Below, piece by piece: positions 44,161 to 53,783 of a DNA stretch of 64,000 nt; the first letter of the stretch is position 1, and every line of letters begins with the position of its first letter. A program made the position numbers and the translations under genes. The stretch is from Nitrincola lacisaponensis (GTDB taxonomy: Bacteria > Pseudomonadota > Gammaproteobacteria > Pseudomonadales > Balneatricaceae): the NCBI RefSeq assembly GCF_000691225.1, contig NZ_JMSZ01000015.1, positions 1 to 64,000 on the forward strand, given 5' to 3'. The notes under the pieces are model-generated. The model had not been told where the DNA came from. It saw nothing but the letters and a program-made list of their open reading frames with translations, and did not search any database.

Positions 44161-45261
44161 ATGAGCTGTGATTATGTGGCGCTTTCCAATCCAGGCGTAC
44201 AATTGTTACAGCCTTATCAGGCTGGCAAGCCAGTCGAAGAGCTGGAGCGTGAACTGGGTCTGGATGAGATCGTCAAACTGGCCAGTAATGAGAACCCGAT
44301 TGGCCCGTCCCCCCAGGTGGTTGCTGCTGTTGAGTCGGGACTGGCTGGACTGACACGTTACCCCGACAGCAATGGTTTTAGTCTTAAACAGCGCCTGGCA
44401 AGTCGCTTTGCGGTTTCGCCGCAGCAACTCACGCTGGGCAATGGATCGAATGATCTGCTGGAAATCGTGGCGCGGACGTTTTTGCGTGAAGGGACTGAAG
44501 CCATCTATTCCCAGTATGGCTTTATAGTCTACCCTCTGGTGACGCGCGCCTGTGGTGCTCAAGGAGTCGAGGTGCCTGCGCAGGAATACGGGCACGATCT
44601 GCAGGCGATGGCCGATGCGATTACTGACAAAACCCGCGTTATTTTTCTGGCTAACCCCAATAACCCTACCGGTACCCATTTTTCCAATCAGGCGTTTGAC
44701 GCATTTATGGCGCGGGTTCCGGACTCAGTGATTATCGTGCTGGATGAGGCTTACAGTGAATACGCGGCGGCCATTGATACCCCTCAGGGGCTACAGCAGC
44801 TGTCGCGCTACCCTAATCTGATTGTCACGCGAACCTTTTCAAAAGCCTATGGCCTGGCGGCATTGCGGGTTGGATTTGCGGTTGCGAATCCGGTCATTAC
44901 AGATCTGTTGAATCGTGTACGTCAGCCTTTTAATGTCAGCAGTCTGGCGCAGCTGGCAGCCTGTGCCGCTCTGGATGATGAGGCGTATTTACAGCGCACA
45001 GTTGCAGTGAATGCAGCTGGATACCAGCAACTGACAGTGGCGCTGGATGCATTGCAGGTTGACTATATTCCATCGGTTGCCAATTTTATTACGCTGGATC
45101 TGAAGCAGGATGCATTGCCTGTTTATCAGGCGTTGTTGCATGAAGGTGTGATCGTGAGGCCTTTGGCAGTCTATGGCTTGCCTCGCCATTTGCGTGTCAC
45201 GATTGGTACCGAAGCAGAAAATCTGCGCTTTGTGGCGGCATTGAAAAAGGTGTACTCGTGA
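44161..45261 (+). CDS. hisC: Histidinol-phosphate aminotransferase
   Basis: 366 residues, class-I/II PLP aminotransferase. Motifs: LASNENPIGPSP, NPNNPTG, and the PLP lysine in RTFSKAYGLAALRVG. It acts in histidine synthesis; HisC homologues in this aromatic cluster (HisC2 of pseudomonads) may also transaminate phenylpyruvate or 4-hydroxyphenylpyruvate. Overlaps tyrA by 4 bp (GTGA). Confidence 0.92.
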   Translation: MSCDYVALSNPGVQLLQPYQAGKPVEELERELGLDEIVKLASNENPIGPSPQVVAAVESGLAGLTRYPDSNGFSLKQRLASRFAVSPQQLTLGNGSNDLLEIVARTFLREGTEAIYSQYGFIVYPLVTRACGAQGVEVPAQEYGHDLQAMADAITDKTRVIFLANPNNPTGTHFSNQAFDAFMARVPDSVIIVLDEAYSEYAAAIDTPQGLQQLSRYPNLIVTRTFSKAYGLAALRVGFAVANPVITDLLNRVRQPFNVSSLAQLAACAALDDEAYLQRTVAVNAAGYQQLTVALDALQVDYIPSVANFITLDLKQDALPVYQALLHEGVIVRPLAVYGLPRHLRVTIGTEAENLRFVAALKKVYS

Positions 45262-46208
45262 GTGACAGGCTGAAATGTGTGCTGGTGGTGGGGTTAGGCC
45301 TGATTGGTGGCTCCTTTGCCCGTGCGGTCAAAATGCGAGGCCTGGCTGATCGGGTTGTGGGTTATGACCTTAACCCTCAAGAGTGTCAGCTGGGGTTGCA
45401 GCTGGGTGTTATTGATGAGCAGGCCGAGGATCTGTTACAGGCTGCCGCTGAGGCTGATCTGGTGATGCTGGCGGTTCCGGTCAAGGCCACCGAAGCGTTA
45501 CTGGAAACGCTGGCCCCGGTATTGAAACCCGGCACGCTGCTGACCGATGTTGGCAGTACCAAGATGAATATTATTGAAGCCGGGCAGCGGGTATTTGGGA
45601 ACCTGCCTGCCTGCTTCGTTCCCGGTCATCCGATTGCGGGTGCTGAAAAGAGCGGTGTTCAGGCTTCAAATGCCCATCTGTTTGAACGGCATAAAGTCAT
45701 CCTGACACCTCTGCCAGAGACGGATGCGAGTGCTGTGAGCAGGCTGGCATCGCTATGGCAGGCGCTTGGTGCGGATGTGTTGCAGATGACACCACAGCGT
45801 CATGATGAGGTGCTGGCAGCAACCAGTCATCTACCGCATATTCTGGCTTTCTCGTTGGTCGATACACTGGCACATGAGGAACAGAATAAGGATATTTTTC
45901 GCTATGCGGCCGGCGGATTTCGTGATTTTACCCGTATCGCTGCGAGTGATCCGGTGATGTGGCATGATATCTGCCAGGCCAACCGTGATGCGTTACTCAG
46001 TCAGATAGATCAGTTTACGACCGGGCTGGCACGTTTGCGGGAAGCAATTGATCAGGGCGACAGTCAGACCTTGCTGGGTATTTTTACACGTGCGCGTGTC
46101 GCGCGTGAATATTTTAGTACATTGCTCTCAGGTACGGCTTATGAGTTGAAACCTGCTGCGCGTTCGGAGACTCCGACTGCTGAGCCCGTACCCTCACAGG
46201 GTGAGTGA
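45258..46208 (+). CDS. tyrA: Prephenate dehydrogenase
   Basis: 316 residues from GTG 45258, overlapping hisC. N-terminal Rossmann motif VGLGLIGGSFA, then GHPIAGAEKSGV and a C-terminal helical dimerisation part (about 175-290) that ends in a low-complexity Pro/Glu/Ser tail. It is a stand-alone enzyme, without a mutase domain and not fused to EPSP synthase as in Pseudomonas. It oxidises prephenate to 4-hydroxyphenylpyruvate for tyrosine. The usual downstream aroA is missing; cmk begins 84 bases later. Confidence 0.92.
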   Translation: MSDRLKCVLVVGLGLIGGSFARAVKMRGLADRVVGYDLNPQECQLGLQLGVIDEQAEDLLQAAAEADLVMLAVPVKATEALLETLAPVLKPGTLLTDVGSTKMNIIEAGQRVFGNLPACFVPGHPIAGAEKSGVQASNAHLFERHKVILTPLPETDASAVSRLASLWQALGADVLQMTPQRHDEVLAATSHLPHILAFSLVDTLAHEEQNKDIFRYAAGGFRDFTRIAASDPVMWHDICQANRDALLSQIDQFTTGLARLREAIDQGDSQTLLGIFTRARVAREYFSTLLSGTAYELKPAARSETPTAEPVPSQGE

Positions 46209-46292
46209 GCACAGCGCTGGCCACGCGCATAAAAACAGCTAGCCCGGTGCGTTGAGTTCGGCGGGCGTAATAACGCAAAAGGAGGCGGACGC

Positions 46293-46982
46293 ATGTCCAC
46301 CACAGTTTTCATACCGATCATCACCGTAGATGGCCCCAGTGGCTCCGGTAAAGGCACTATCTGTCGCTTGCTTTCTCAGCAGCTGGGTTGGCATCTGCTT
46401 GATAGTGGTGCACTTTACCGTCTGACAGCAGTGGCTGCGAGACATCATGGCATTCCGATGACCGATGAAGAGTCACTGAAAGTCGTGGCGGCACACCTGG
46501 ATGTGCAGTTTCTGGCAGGTACGGCTGCAGAGATTAAAATAGTACTGGAGGGGGAGGAGGTGACCGATGCGATTCGTACCGAAGCCATTGGTGCTGATGC
46601 CTCGATTGTCGCTGCGATGCCATCGGTGCGGCAGGCGTTATTGCAGCGGCAGCGCGACTTTGCAGCCCTGCCGGGACTGATCGCAGACGGCCGTGATATG
46701 GGCACAGTGGTGTTCCCTGAGGCCCGTTTAAAGGTCTATTTGGATGCCAGTGCGGAAGAACGTGCAAGTCGCCGATATAAGCAGTTGATTAGCAAGGGAC
46801 TGAGTGCTAGCCTTGAAGATATACTGTTAGACATACAAGCGCGGGATGAGCGGGACATGAACCGCAGTATCTCGCCACTGAAACCGGCGCCTGATGCGGT
46901 GATTCTGGACACCACCCAACTGACAATTGAGGAGGTGTTGGAGGTGGTGCTGGATGAAGCAAAACACAAGGGGCTGCGTTAG
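46293..46982 (+). CDS. cmk: Cytidylate kinase
   Basis: 229 residues. P-loop GPSGSGKGT (about 12-20), then LDSGALYR and [14 protein letters not shown] very good ribosome site, AAAAGGAGG, precedes the ATG. It phosphorylates CMP and dCMP. Upstream of rpsA as in most gammaproteobacteria. Confidence 0.96.
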   Translation: MSTTVFIPIITVDGPSGSGKGTICRLLSQQLGWHLLDSGALYRLTAVAARHHGIPMTDEESLKVVAAHLDVQFLAGTAAEIKIVLEGEEVTDAIRTEAIGADASIVAAMPSVRQALLQRQRDFAALPGLIADGRDMGTVVFPEARLKVYLDASAEERASRRYKQLISKGLSASLEDILLDIQARDERDMNRSISPLKPAPDAVILDTTQLTIEEVLEVVLDEAKHKGLR

Positions 46983-47008
46983 GCAGTTTCAGTCTGAGGA
47001 TGCGGGTA

Positions 47009-48694
47009 ATGAGTGAGAGTTTCGCTGAGCTGTTTGAAGAAAGTCTGAAAGAGCTTGAGATGGCACCAGGCTCTATTGTGACTGGAACGGTTGTTGCCAT
47101 TGAAAATGATTTTGTGATCGTCAATGCCGGTCTCAAATCAGAAGGCGTGATTCCGCTCGAGCAATTCAAGGATGATAAGGGCCAGTTGACTGTAGCTGTT
47201 GGCGATGAGGTCAAGGTTGCACTTGAAGCGCTGGAAGATGGTTTTGGAACCACCCTCCTGTCACGTGAAAAAGCCCGACGTGCTGAATCCTGGGGTGTTC
47301 TGGAAAAAGCCTATACGGCCAATGAAACGGTCACAGGGCACATTACCGGAAAAGTACGCGGTGGTTTGACTGTTGATGTGAACGGTATCAGTGCATTCTT
47401 GCCGGGTTCACTGGTTGATGTCCGTCCCATCCGCGATACGGCGTATCTGGAAGGCCAGGAGCTGGAGTTCAAGCTGGTCAAATTGGATGCCCGGACCAAT
47501 AACATTGTGGTATCCCGTCGCGCTGTCCTTGAAGAAGCCTATACTGAAGAGCGTGAAAAACTGCTTGAGAATATGGCGGAAGGGCTGGTCATCAAAGGCG
47601 TGGTGAAGAACCTGACCGACTATGGTGCCTTTATTGAACTTGGCGGTATTGACGGACTGCTGCACATTACTGATATGGCCTGGAAACGCGTCAAGCACCC
47701 AAGCGAGCTGCTCAGCATTGGCCAGGAAATTGATGTCAAGGTGCTGAAATTCGACAAAGAGCGCAGCCGTGTATCTCTGGGTCTGAAGCAGTTGCAGGCT
47801 GATCCGTGGGATCAACTGATCAGCCAGAATAAAGTCGGCGATAAAGTCCGTGCCCGTGTGACCAATCTGACCGATTACGGCTGTTTCGCCGAAATAGGTG
47901 AGGGGGTCGAGGGGCTGGTGCATGTCTCTGAAATGGACTGGACCAACCGCAATATTCATCCCTCTAAGGTCGTACAGGTGGGTGATGAAGTTGATGTTAT
48001 GATTCTGGATATTGATCAGCAGCGTCGTCGCATCTCCCTGGGTATGAAACAGTGTCGTGAAAACCCGTGGGAAAGCTTTGCCCGTACCAGTAACAAGGGC
48101 GATCGTGTCACTGGTGTCATCAAGTCGATTACTGATTTTGGTATTTTTATCGGGCTGGATGGTGCAATCGATGGTCTGGTGCATTTGTCTGATCTGTCCT
48201 GGGATGAGCCTGGTGAGCAGGCAGTCAAGGCATACAGCAAAGGCCAGGAAGTTGAAGCGGTTGTCTTGTCTGTTGATCCGGAGCGTGAGCGTATCGCATT
48301 GGGTATCAAACAGGTCCACAATGACCCCTTTGCCCAGTTTGCTGATGATCATCCCAAAGGCAGCCAGGTTCAGGGTACAGTGCTCAGCAGTGATGAGCGT
48401 CAGGTTGTGGTCGAACTCGCTGAAGGTGTAGAAGGCATTCTGAAAGTCTCTGAAGTTTCTCGTGAACGTGTGGAGAATCTGGCAGCACTCTACCCGACAG
48501 GTGCGCCTGTAGAAGCACTGATCGCGAGTCTGGATCGTCGTAATCGTACGGTGAATCTGTCGGTCAAGCAGTTGACTGAGCAAACAGAAAAAGAAGCCAT
48601 CAAGGCGGTTAAAGAACAGGCACCCGCGGAGGCCTCAGGTCCAACAACCATTGGTGATCTGATTAAGGCGCAGATGGAAAAAGATGGCCGTTAA
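47009..48694 (+). CDS. rpsA: 30S ribosomal protein S1
   Basis: 561 residues from ATG 47009 (ATG 47000 alternative). Six S1 domains (about 21-87, 105-171, 192-260, 277-347, 364-434, 451-520), the last less conserved, then a Lys/Glu-rich tail, as in E. coli (557 residues). It recruits mRNA to the 30S subunit. The cmk-rpsA-ihfB order is conserved. Confidence 0.98.
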   Translation: MSESFAELFEESLKELEMAPGSIVTGTVVAIENDFVIVNAGLKSEGVIPLEQFKDDKGQLTVAVGDEVKVALEALEDGFGTTLLSREKARRAESWGVLEKAYTANETVTGHITGKVRGGLTVDVNGISAFLPGSLVDVRPIRDTAYLEGQELEFKLVKLDARTNNIVVSRRAVLEEAYTEEREKLLENMAEGLVIKGVVKNLTDYGAFIELGGIDGLLHITDMAWKRVKHPSELLSIGQEIDVKVLKFDKERSRVSLGLKQLQADPWDQLISQNKVGDKVRARVTNLTDYGCFAEIGEGVEGLVHVSEMDWTNRNIHPSKVVQVGDEVDVMILDIDQQRRRISLGMKQCRENPWESFARTSNKGDRVTGVIKSITDFGIFIGLDGAIDGLVHLSDLSWDEPGEQAVKAYSKGQEVEAVVLSVDPERERIALGIKQVHNDPFAQFADDHPKGSQVQGTVLSSDERQVVVELAEGVEGILKVSEVSRERVENLAALYPTGAPVEALIASLDRRNRTVNLSVKQLTEQTEKEAIKAVKEQAPAEASGPTTIGDLIKAQMEKDGR

Positions 48695-48757
48695 TACATT
48701 CCAATAGTGTATTACCGGCAGCGTGATGAGCACTCAGCGATTTTAATGGAGGAAACC

Positions 48758-49048
48758 ATGACAAAATCAGAGCTTATTGAACGCCTGATCGAGCAGCACC
48801 CACAGTTGTCCGTCAAGGATGTGGAGCTGGCGGTGAAAACCATGCTTGATCATATGACTGAAGCCCTGTCGAACGGAGACAGAATCGAGATTCGCGGATT
48901 TGGCAGTTTCTCACTCCATTATCGTGCGCCTCGTATTGGACGCAACCCGAAAACGGGTGAAGCTGTCTCCCTGGATGCCAAATATGTTCCGCATTTCAAA
49001 CCCGGCAAGGAGATGCGTGATCAGGTCAATAACAGTTTGAGCAGCTGA
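48758..49048 (+). CDS. ihfB: Integration host factor subunit beta
   Basis: 96 residues from ATG 48758 with GGAGG 6 bases upstream; the frame extends upstream but is not used. DNABII fold: N-terminal helices ([12 protein letters not shown]) and the DNA-arm segment with the RNPKTGEAV motif. The [14 protein letters not shown] ending is typical of IhfB. It bends DNA as a heterodimer with IhfA. Confidence 0.96.
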   Translation: MTKSELIERLIEQHPQLSVKDVELAVKTMLDHMTEALSNGDRIEIRGFGSFSLHYRAPRIGRNPKTGEAVSLDAKYVPHFKPGKEMRDQVNNSLSS

Positions 49049-49074
49049 CATGCTGTTTTGAGGGAGGTGATTAG

Positions 49075-49380
49075 GTGCGTTTTCTGAAGCGTTTGGTAGT
49101 TGTATTGTTGGTTTTGCTGGTGCTGTTGGCTGGTATCCTGTTTACCCTGCACAACATGACGCCGGTTAATATCGATTTGATCTTCTTTACGCTGCCGGAA
49201 GCCAGCCTGTCACTCTGGTTGCTGGGTGCCTTTGCATTGGGTGGTGTGTTGGGTGTGTTACTCAGTTCAGTGATGTTGCTGTCATTGAAAACCCGACTCT
49301 ACTACCTGAATAAAAAGATGGCCGATACCCGGCAGGAACTCAATAAACTGCGTACCACAGGTTTAAAAGATCCAGTCTGA
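49075..49380 (+). CDS. lapA: LapA, small inner-membrane protein of lipopolysaccharide assembly
   Basis: 101 residues from GTG 49075 with GGGAGGTG upstream. Two transmembrane helices (about 7-26 and 44-66), typical of the LapA/DUF1049 family (Leu/Val-rich first helix, LGAFALGGVLGVL in the second), then a short coiled coil (LYYLNKKMADTRQELNKLR). It partners LapB in control of LpxC turnover and LPS level. One base separates its stop from the lapB start. Confidence 0.92.
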   Translation: MRFLKRLVVVLLVLLVLLAGILFTLHNMTPVNIDLIFFTLPEASLSLWLLGAFALGGVLGVLLSSVMLLSLKTRLYYLNKKMADTRQELNKLRTTGLKDPV

Positions 49381-49381
49381 T

Positions 49382-50557
49382 ATGTTGGAATTCGCCCTGC
49401 TGTTAGTGCCAATGGTTGCAGCAGTTGCTGCCGGTTGGTTACTGGGGCGTTTTCAGCGTCGTCCTGCGTCTCCCTCTCACATCCCTCCAGGCCGAGATTA
49501 CTATCGCGGCCTGCATCAGTTGATTCATGATAAAACCGATGAAGCTATTGAGAGCTTTATCCGGGCGCTGGAAATTAACTCCGATACGATTCCTGCTTAT
49601 CTGGCGCTGGCAGATCTGTTTCGTCGTAAAGGTGAGTATGAGCGTGCGATTGAGCTGCATCAGACACTGCTCGCACGATCAGATCTGATCGAAGAGGACT
49701 TTATCCGTATTCAGCTCTCCCTGGCCAAGGACTATCAGGCTGTGGGGCTTTTTGACCGGGCTGAAGGACTGCTGCAATCTGTGATTACCGAGCATCCACG
49801 AGATGAGCAGCGGCACACCGCCAGACGGCAGCTGGCGAAGCTCTATGAAATACAGCAGGAATGGGAGCTGGCATTGAAAACGGCGCTAAAATTGCCGGAT
49901 TCAAAACGGGCGGATGTGGCGCATGAGATGGCGCAGTATGCCTGTCAGCTCGCAGAAGCAGTGTTTGACTTGCCAGGGCCTGAGGCTGAAAACTGGTTAA
50001 AGCAGGCGTTAAAACTGGATCCGACCTGTGTACGTGCCAATTTAATGTTGGCTGAGCATCGAATGCAGCGCCATGCCTGGCGAGGAGCGATCAAGCACCT
50101 GAAGGAGGTGGCTGATCAGGATCCGCGTATGATTCCTGAGACCTTGTCGAAGCTGTCAGACTGTTATCGTGAACTGGGGAATCTGGAGGCTTACAGCACC
50201 TACCTGGATCAATGTCTGGCCAAGCATCCATCGGCAACAGCGGTGGTTGAGAGAGCGCAGCAATTGGCCGGTAAAGAGGGAGTTGCTGCAGCAATTCATT
50301 TCATGATTCCGGCGTTGAAGAAACATCCCTCCGTTGCAGGATTTCATTACTTGCTTGAATTACAGTTGCAGCAGGGTGAAACCGAATCGACGCGGAGTCT
50401 TGAGGTGCTGCGTGAGCTGACACAGCAGCTAACTCACACTAAACCCGATTATCGATGTCAGCAATGCGGTTATGAAAGTAAAACCCTCTACTGGCAGTGC
50501 CCTTCCTGCAAATCCTGGAATACTACAGGTGTTATTCAGGGTTTGGAGGGTGAATAA
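49382..50557 (+). CDS. lapB: LapB (YciM), LPS assembly regulator
   Basis: 391 residues. N-terminal transmembrane anchor (about 1-20), then about nine TPR motifs in the cytoplasm and a C-terminal rubredoxin-type zinc site with four Cys ([18 protein letters not shown]). It adapts FtsH to degrade LpxC, so setting LPS amount. Length equals the E. coli protein (389). Between lapA and pyrF as in most gammaproteobacteria. Confidence 0.95.
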   Translation: MLEFALLLVPMVAAVAAGWLLGRFQRRPASPSHIPPGRDYYRGLHQLIHDKTDEAIESFIRALEINSDTIPAYLALADLFRRKGEYERAIELHQTLLARSDLIEEDFIRIQLSLAKDYQAVGLFDRAEGLLQSVITEHPRDEQRHTARRQLAKLYEIQQEWELALKTALKLPDSKRADVAHEMAQYACQLAEAVFDLPGPEAENWLKQALKLDPTCVRANLMLAEHRMQRHAWRGAIKHLKEVADQDPRMIPETLSKLSDCYRELGNLEAYSTYLDQCLAKHPSATAVVERAQQLAGKEGVAAAIHFMIPALKKHPSVAGFHYLLELQLQQGETESTRSLEVLRELTQQLTHTKPDYRCQQCGYESKTLYWQCPSCKSWNTTGVIQGLEGE

Positions 50558-50571
50558 CACAGGAACTACAC

Positions 50572-51288
50572 ATGACAGATATAAAAAAGCCCATTATTGT
50601 CGCGCTGGATTATCCAGACCAGGCGGCTGCCCTGGATATGGCTGCACGCCTGGATCCTGCTGACTGCCGGGTCAAGGTTGGTAAAGAACTGTTTACCCGA
50701 GCGGGGCCAGCCGTGGTGGAGGCCCTGCAGAAACAGGGGTTTGAAGTATTTCTTGATCTTAAATTTCATGACATTCCCAATACTACCGCCATGGCGGTCA
50801 AGGCGGCGGCTGAACTGGGTGTCTGGATGGTCAATGTGCATGCTTCCGGTGGGCGTCGCATGATGGAGGCCGCCAGGAATGTGTTGGCACAACAAAGCCA
50901 GTGTCAGACGCTGCTGATTGCTGTAACAGTGCTGACAAGCATGGAAAAGTCTGACCTGGAGGAGCTGGGTATTCAGTTGGAGCCGATGTTGCAGGTTGAG
51001 CGTCTGGCACATTTGACTGCCCAGGCGGGTTTGCACGGTGTGGTTTGCTCTGCTCAGGAAGCCGCCGCGTTGCGTAAAACCTTGCCTGCCAGTTTTTGTC
51101 TGGTCACGCCGGGCATTCGTCCGGCTGATGCCGATGCGGGTGATCAGAAGCGTATTATGACGCCTCTGGCAGCTATGCAGCAGGGAAGTGACTATCTGGT
51201 GATTGGTCGTCCGATTACTCAGGCCGCTGATCCGGCAGCACGCTGCCGAGCCATTGTGGATGAATTACGTACCGCAGGGTTTCAGTAA
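50572..51288 (+). CDS. pyrF: Orotidine 5'-phosphate decarboxylase
   Basis: 238 residues. Catalytic charge network in [10 protein letters not shown] (Asp62, Lys64, Asp67) of the TIM barrel, then the phosphate-binding VTPGIRP and VIGRPITQA. It makes UMP from OMP. 14 bp after lapB, so probably in the same operon. Confidence 0.97.
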   Translation: MTDIKKPIIVALDYPDQAAALDMAARLDPADCRVKVGKELFTRAGPAVVEALQKQGFEVFLDLKFHDIPNTTAMAVKAAAELGVWMVNVHASGGRRMMEAARNVLAQQSQCQTLLIAVTVLTSMEKSDLEELGIQLEPMLQVERLAHLTAQAGLHGVVCSAQEAAALRKTLPASFCLVTPGIRPADADAGDQKRIMTPLAAMQQGSDYLVIGRPITQAADPAARCRAIVDELRTAGFQ

Positions 51289-51371
51289 GGCAGGTTTGAT
51301 CTGGGTCAATACTGTTGCAGATCAGCTGTTGCTGAGCTGGCAGTTCGGTGCTTCATCAGTTAAGGTTGACC

Positions 51372-51392
51372 GGCTGGCCAGGAACGCCAGCC
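51372..51392 (+). terminator. Hairpin between pyrF and the ComEA-like gene
   Basis: GGCTGGC, 7-base loop, GCCAGCC, then ATTTTATT. The stem is good but the U-tract is broken. It may terminate the lapAB-pyrF operon. Confidence 0.5.
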
Positions 51393-51416
51393 ATTTTATT
51401 AACATGGAGGTATTCA

Positions 51417-51707
51417 ATGAAACGATCTCTTCTGGGTGCGTTAGCACTGCTCTTCGCTCTGGTGTTTGCTGCACCACTTCAAGCGTCTGCCACGATTGAT
51501 ATTAATACAGCCAGTGCCAGTGAAATTGCTGCAGTACTGGTAGGTGTTGGACCGGCAAAAGCTCAGGCTATTGTTGATTATCGAACTGAAAAGGGTGGCT
51601 TTGTCAGTATAGAGGAGCTGACTCAGGTACAGGGTATTGGTCCTGCCACACTGGAACGTAATCGTGCCATGTTGCAACTGGGTGAGTCAGCAGCTTCTCA
51701 GGAGTGA
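51417..51707 (+). CDS. Small ComEA-like helix-hairpin-helix protein, secreted
   Basis: 96 residues from ATG 51417, with GGAGG 6 bases upstream. Signal peptide to about 23 (QASA), then a ComEA-type helix-hairpin-helix domain: INTASASEIAAVLVGVGPAKAQAIVDYR and IEELTQVQGIGPATLERN. Such short proteins bind DNA in the periplasm and take part in uptake for transformation; a structural or stress role is possible because competence genes are not nearby. Confidence 0.9.
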   Translation: MKRSLLGALALLFALVFAAPLQASATIDINTASASEIAAVLVGVGPAKAQAIVDYRTEKGGFVSIEELTQVQGIGPATLERNRAMLQLGESAASQE

Positions 51708-51726
51708 GGCTTACCTTATCTACTCA

Positions 51727-51750
51727 GTGACAGGCCTTGTGGCCTGTCAC
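51727..51750. terminator. Hairpin shared by two convergent genes
   Basis: GTGACAGGCC, loop TTGT, GGCCTGTCAC, a perfect 10-bp stem just before the minus-strand stop at 51750-51752. No T-run. Likely stops or stabilises both transcripts. Confidence 0.6.
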
Positions 51751-52643
51751 TAGAGTGTAAATGCCAGTACCAGCGGAATAAATGCCAGGCTGCCGACATT
51801 ACCGATCAAGACGATTGCTGCAACCAGGTGAGGTTCCTGATTGTAACGTTCCGACACCATATAATTCAGTACCGCGGGCGGCAAGGCGGCAAATACCAGC
51901 AAATAGGCAAAGTGCTGGGGCTCAAGTTGAAGCAGCGGCTGAAGTGACAGGGCAATCAATAAACCGGTGACCGGTGCCAGAATGGCTCCCCAGACACCGA
52001 TCTTCCAGTGGGTAAAGTCGATACTGGTCATGCGTACACCCAATGCAAACAGCATTAATGGAATCGCGATCTGGCCCAGCATATCCACAAACGTACGCAG
52101 TGGAGCAGGCAAAACCCAGTCTGTATAGCTCCAGGCCACACCAGCCAGCGTGGCCAATATCATGGGCATGCGTAACAGGTGCAACAAGCGGGTTTTATTA
52201 TCCAGAATGTAAAGTCCCAGTGTGAAGTGCAGCAGGTTTTCAACCAGGAAGAGTACGACTGCAGCAGGCAGGGCGGCCTCTCCAAATGCCAGTACAATCA
52301 GCGGGATCCCCAGATTACCGCTGTTGGAAAACATCATGGGGGGCAGGAAGGTTTTTGGATGAACGCCAATCAGGCGACAGAGTGGCCAGATCAGTATGCC
52401 CGATAAAATAATGATCAGCAGTGCGGCAAAGGCTAACGGGTAGTAGCTCGGCAGGTCAAAGCTCTCGGCTGACATAACCGAGAAGATCAGTGCCGGGGTG
52501 AAAATATCGATATTAACCTTGTTGGCAACCGACATGTCTGTTGGGCGTTTACGTGCATACAGAAAGCCGATGAGCACGATGGCCAGGAGTGGAAAAATAG
52601 TCTGAAAAATACGCTCAACCACCATCCAGGAGGTGACTTCCAT
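51750..52643 (-). CDS. AEC-family (auxin-efflux-carrier-like) transporter
   Basis: 297 residues with about ten transmembrane segments in the two-fold MFSNSGNLGIPL-type arrangement of the AEC family (Mem_trans domain). Motifs NSGNLGIPL (first half) and ALPPAVLNYMVSERYN (second half) are typical. Relatives export organic acids or amino acids; the substrate is not readable. No clear ribosome site is visible, so the start (52643) could also be 52625. Divergent from pdhR. Confidence 0.85.
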   Translation of the reverse strand: MEVTSWMVVERIFQTIFPLLAIVLIGFLYARKRPTDMSVANKVNIDIFTPALIFSVMSAESFDLPSYYPLAFAALLIIILSGILIWPLCRLIGVHPKTFLPPMMFSNSGNLGIPLIVLAFGEAALPAAVVLFLVENLLHFTLGLYILDNKTRLLHLLRMPMILATLAGVAWSYTDWVLPAPLRTFVDMLGQIAIPLMLFALGVRMTSIDFTHWKIGVWGAILAPVTGLLIALSLQPLLQLEPQHFAYLLVFAALPPAVLNYMVSERYNQEPHLVAAIVLIGNVGSLAFIPLVLAFTL

Positions 52644-52803
52644 AACAATTCAACCCGTTTGCCGATAGTAAAGGGCTGACTATACGATTAAGTCACTGCT
52701 ATGTCAGGCGGTTTGTGGTTAAATTCCATTACAAAGAGGATAATATATCTCGAACGACTGTTGGGCAGTAGTATCGATAGTCAGGTGATGGGTGTCAGGT
52801 TCA

Positions 52804-53583
52804 ATGGTATATAAGAGTGTACGACAGCCGAAAATTTCGGATGTTATTTTGCAGCAGATAGAAGAGATGATTCTGGAAGGTACGCTGAGTCCAGGTCAGC
52901 GCTTGCCGCCTGAGCGTGAACTGGCTGCACGTTTTGGTGTCTCTCGTCCTTCTTTGCGAGAGGCTGTCCAGAAGCTGGTTGCCAGAGGTTTGCTGACCAG
53001 CCGTCAGGGGGGCGGTACCTATGTTGCGGATCAATTGGGTTCAGGGTTTTCTGATCCGCTGATGGCTTTGTTTGAACGTCATCCTGAAGCTCAATATGAT
53101 CTGTTGGAGTTTCGTTATGCGCTGGAGGGCGTCTCGGCATACTATGCAGCCTTGCGCAGTACTCCGGCAGACAAGCAAAAAATACGTAGCTGCTACGAAG
53201 ATTTGCAGCGCTGTCATGACTTGCGGCAGTTCGAGCAGGAAGTGCGGGCGGATGTCGAATTTCATCTGTCTATTGCGGCAGCAGCACACAATACTGTCTT
53301 GTTGCATATGATGCGCGCGTTATTCAGTTTGTTAAGTCATCATATTGGCGGTAATCTCACACGAATTTACCCCAAAGCAGATTATCGCCGAACAATCCAT
53401 GAACAGCATGGATTGTTGCTGCAGGCGATAGAAGCAGGTGATCCACTTGCTGCCCGTAAAGCAGTGCAGGATCATTTAGCCTATGTGGAAGATGCGTTGC
53501 AGGAGCAGGGGCGTGAAAACACCCGGATTGAACGCTCTCTTCGTCGAGCAGATCTTAATCTGACTGATAAAACAGCCAGTTAA
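52804..53583 (+). CDS. pdhR: Pyruvate dehydrogenase complex repressor
   Basis: 259 residues from ATG 52804; the protein then opens VYKSVRQPKISDVI, like known PdhR. GntR/FadR family: N-terminal winged helix (LPPERELAARFGVSRPSLREAVQKLVARGLL), then an all-helical FCD effector domain (about 85-235) with HPEAQYDLLEFRYALEGVSAYYAA. It senses pyruvate and represses aceEF. Located directly upstream of aceE on the same strand, which fits autoregulation. Confidence 0.95.
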   Translation: MVYKSVRQPKISDVILQQIEEMILEGTLSPGQRLPPERELAARFGVSRPSLREAVQKLVARGLLTSRQGGGTYVADQLGSGFSDPLMALFERHPEAQYDLLEFRYALEGVSAYYAALRSTPADKQKIRSCYEDLQRCHDLRQFEQEVRADVEFHLSIAAAAHNTVLLHMMRALFSLLSHHIGGNLTRIYPKADYRRTIHEQHGLLLQAIEAGDPLAARKAVQDHLAYVEDALQEQGRENTRIERSLRRADLNLTDKTAS

Positions 53584-53634
53584 AACCTGCGTTCTTGTAT
53601 TTTTATTACACAAAATAGTGCTTCCTTTATGAGA

Positions 53635-53655
53635 ATAGCGTCAATTTGACGCTAT
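53635..53655. promoter_or_regulatory. Perfect palindrome after pdhR
   Basis: Arms ATAGCGTCAA and TTGACGCTAT around a single T, 51 bases past the pdhR stop and 128 bases before aceE. It has no U-tract. It may be a transcriptional operator, or a hairpin that separates pdhR from aceE transcription. Confidence 0.45.
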
Positions 53656-53678
53656 ATGGACAGTTTTTCCTAAAAAAG

Positions 53679-53691
53679 GTAGTATTACTAC
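53679..53691. promoter_or_regulatory. Candidate GntR/PdhR operator upstream of aceE
   Basis: GTAGTATTACTAC, 6-bp arms around T, about 92 bases before aceE. GntR-family sites are short dyads of this kind (E. coli PdhR: TTGGTnnnACCAA). It does not match that consensus closely, so the assignment to PdhR is inference from position. Confidence 0.4.
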
Positions 53692-53783
53692 ATAAAAATA
53701 TCTGTGCGGTGCAGCATGCAAAACGTGCGGCATAGGACTAGGCTTTCAAAACTACAGTTATCTACTGTTCGGAGAGAATAAAA

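Noticed and set aside
47408-48583. Long minus-strand frame of 391 codons inside rpsA
   Set aside because: It is the antisense shadow of the clearly coding S1 gene; its product has no recognisable domain and no ribosome site.
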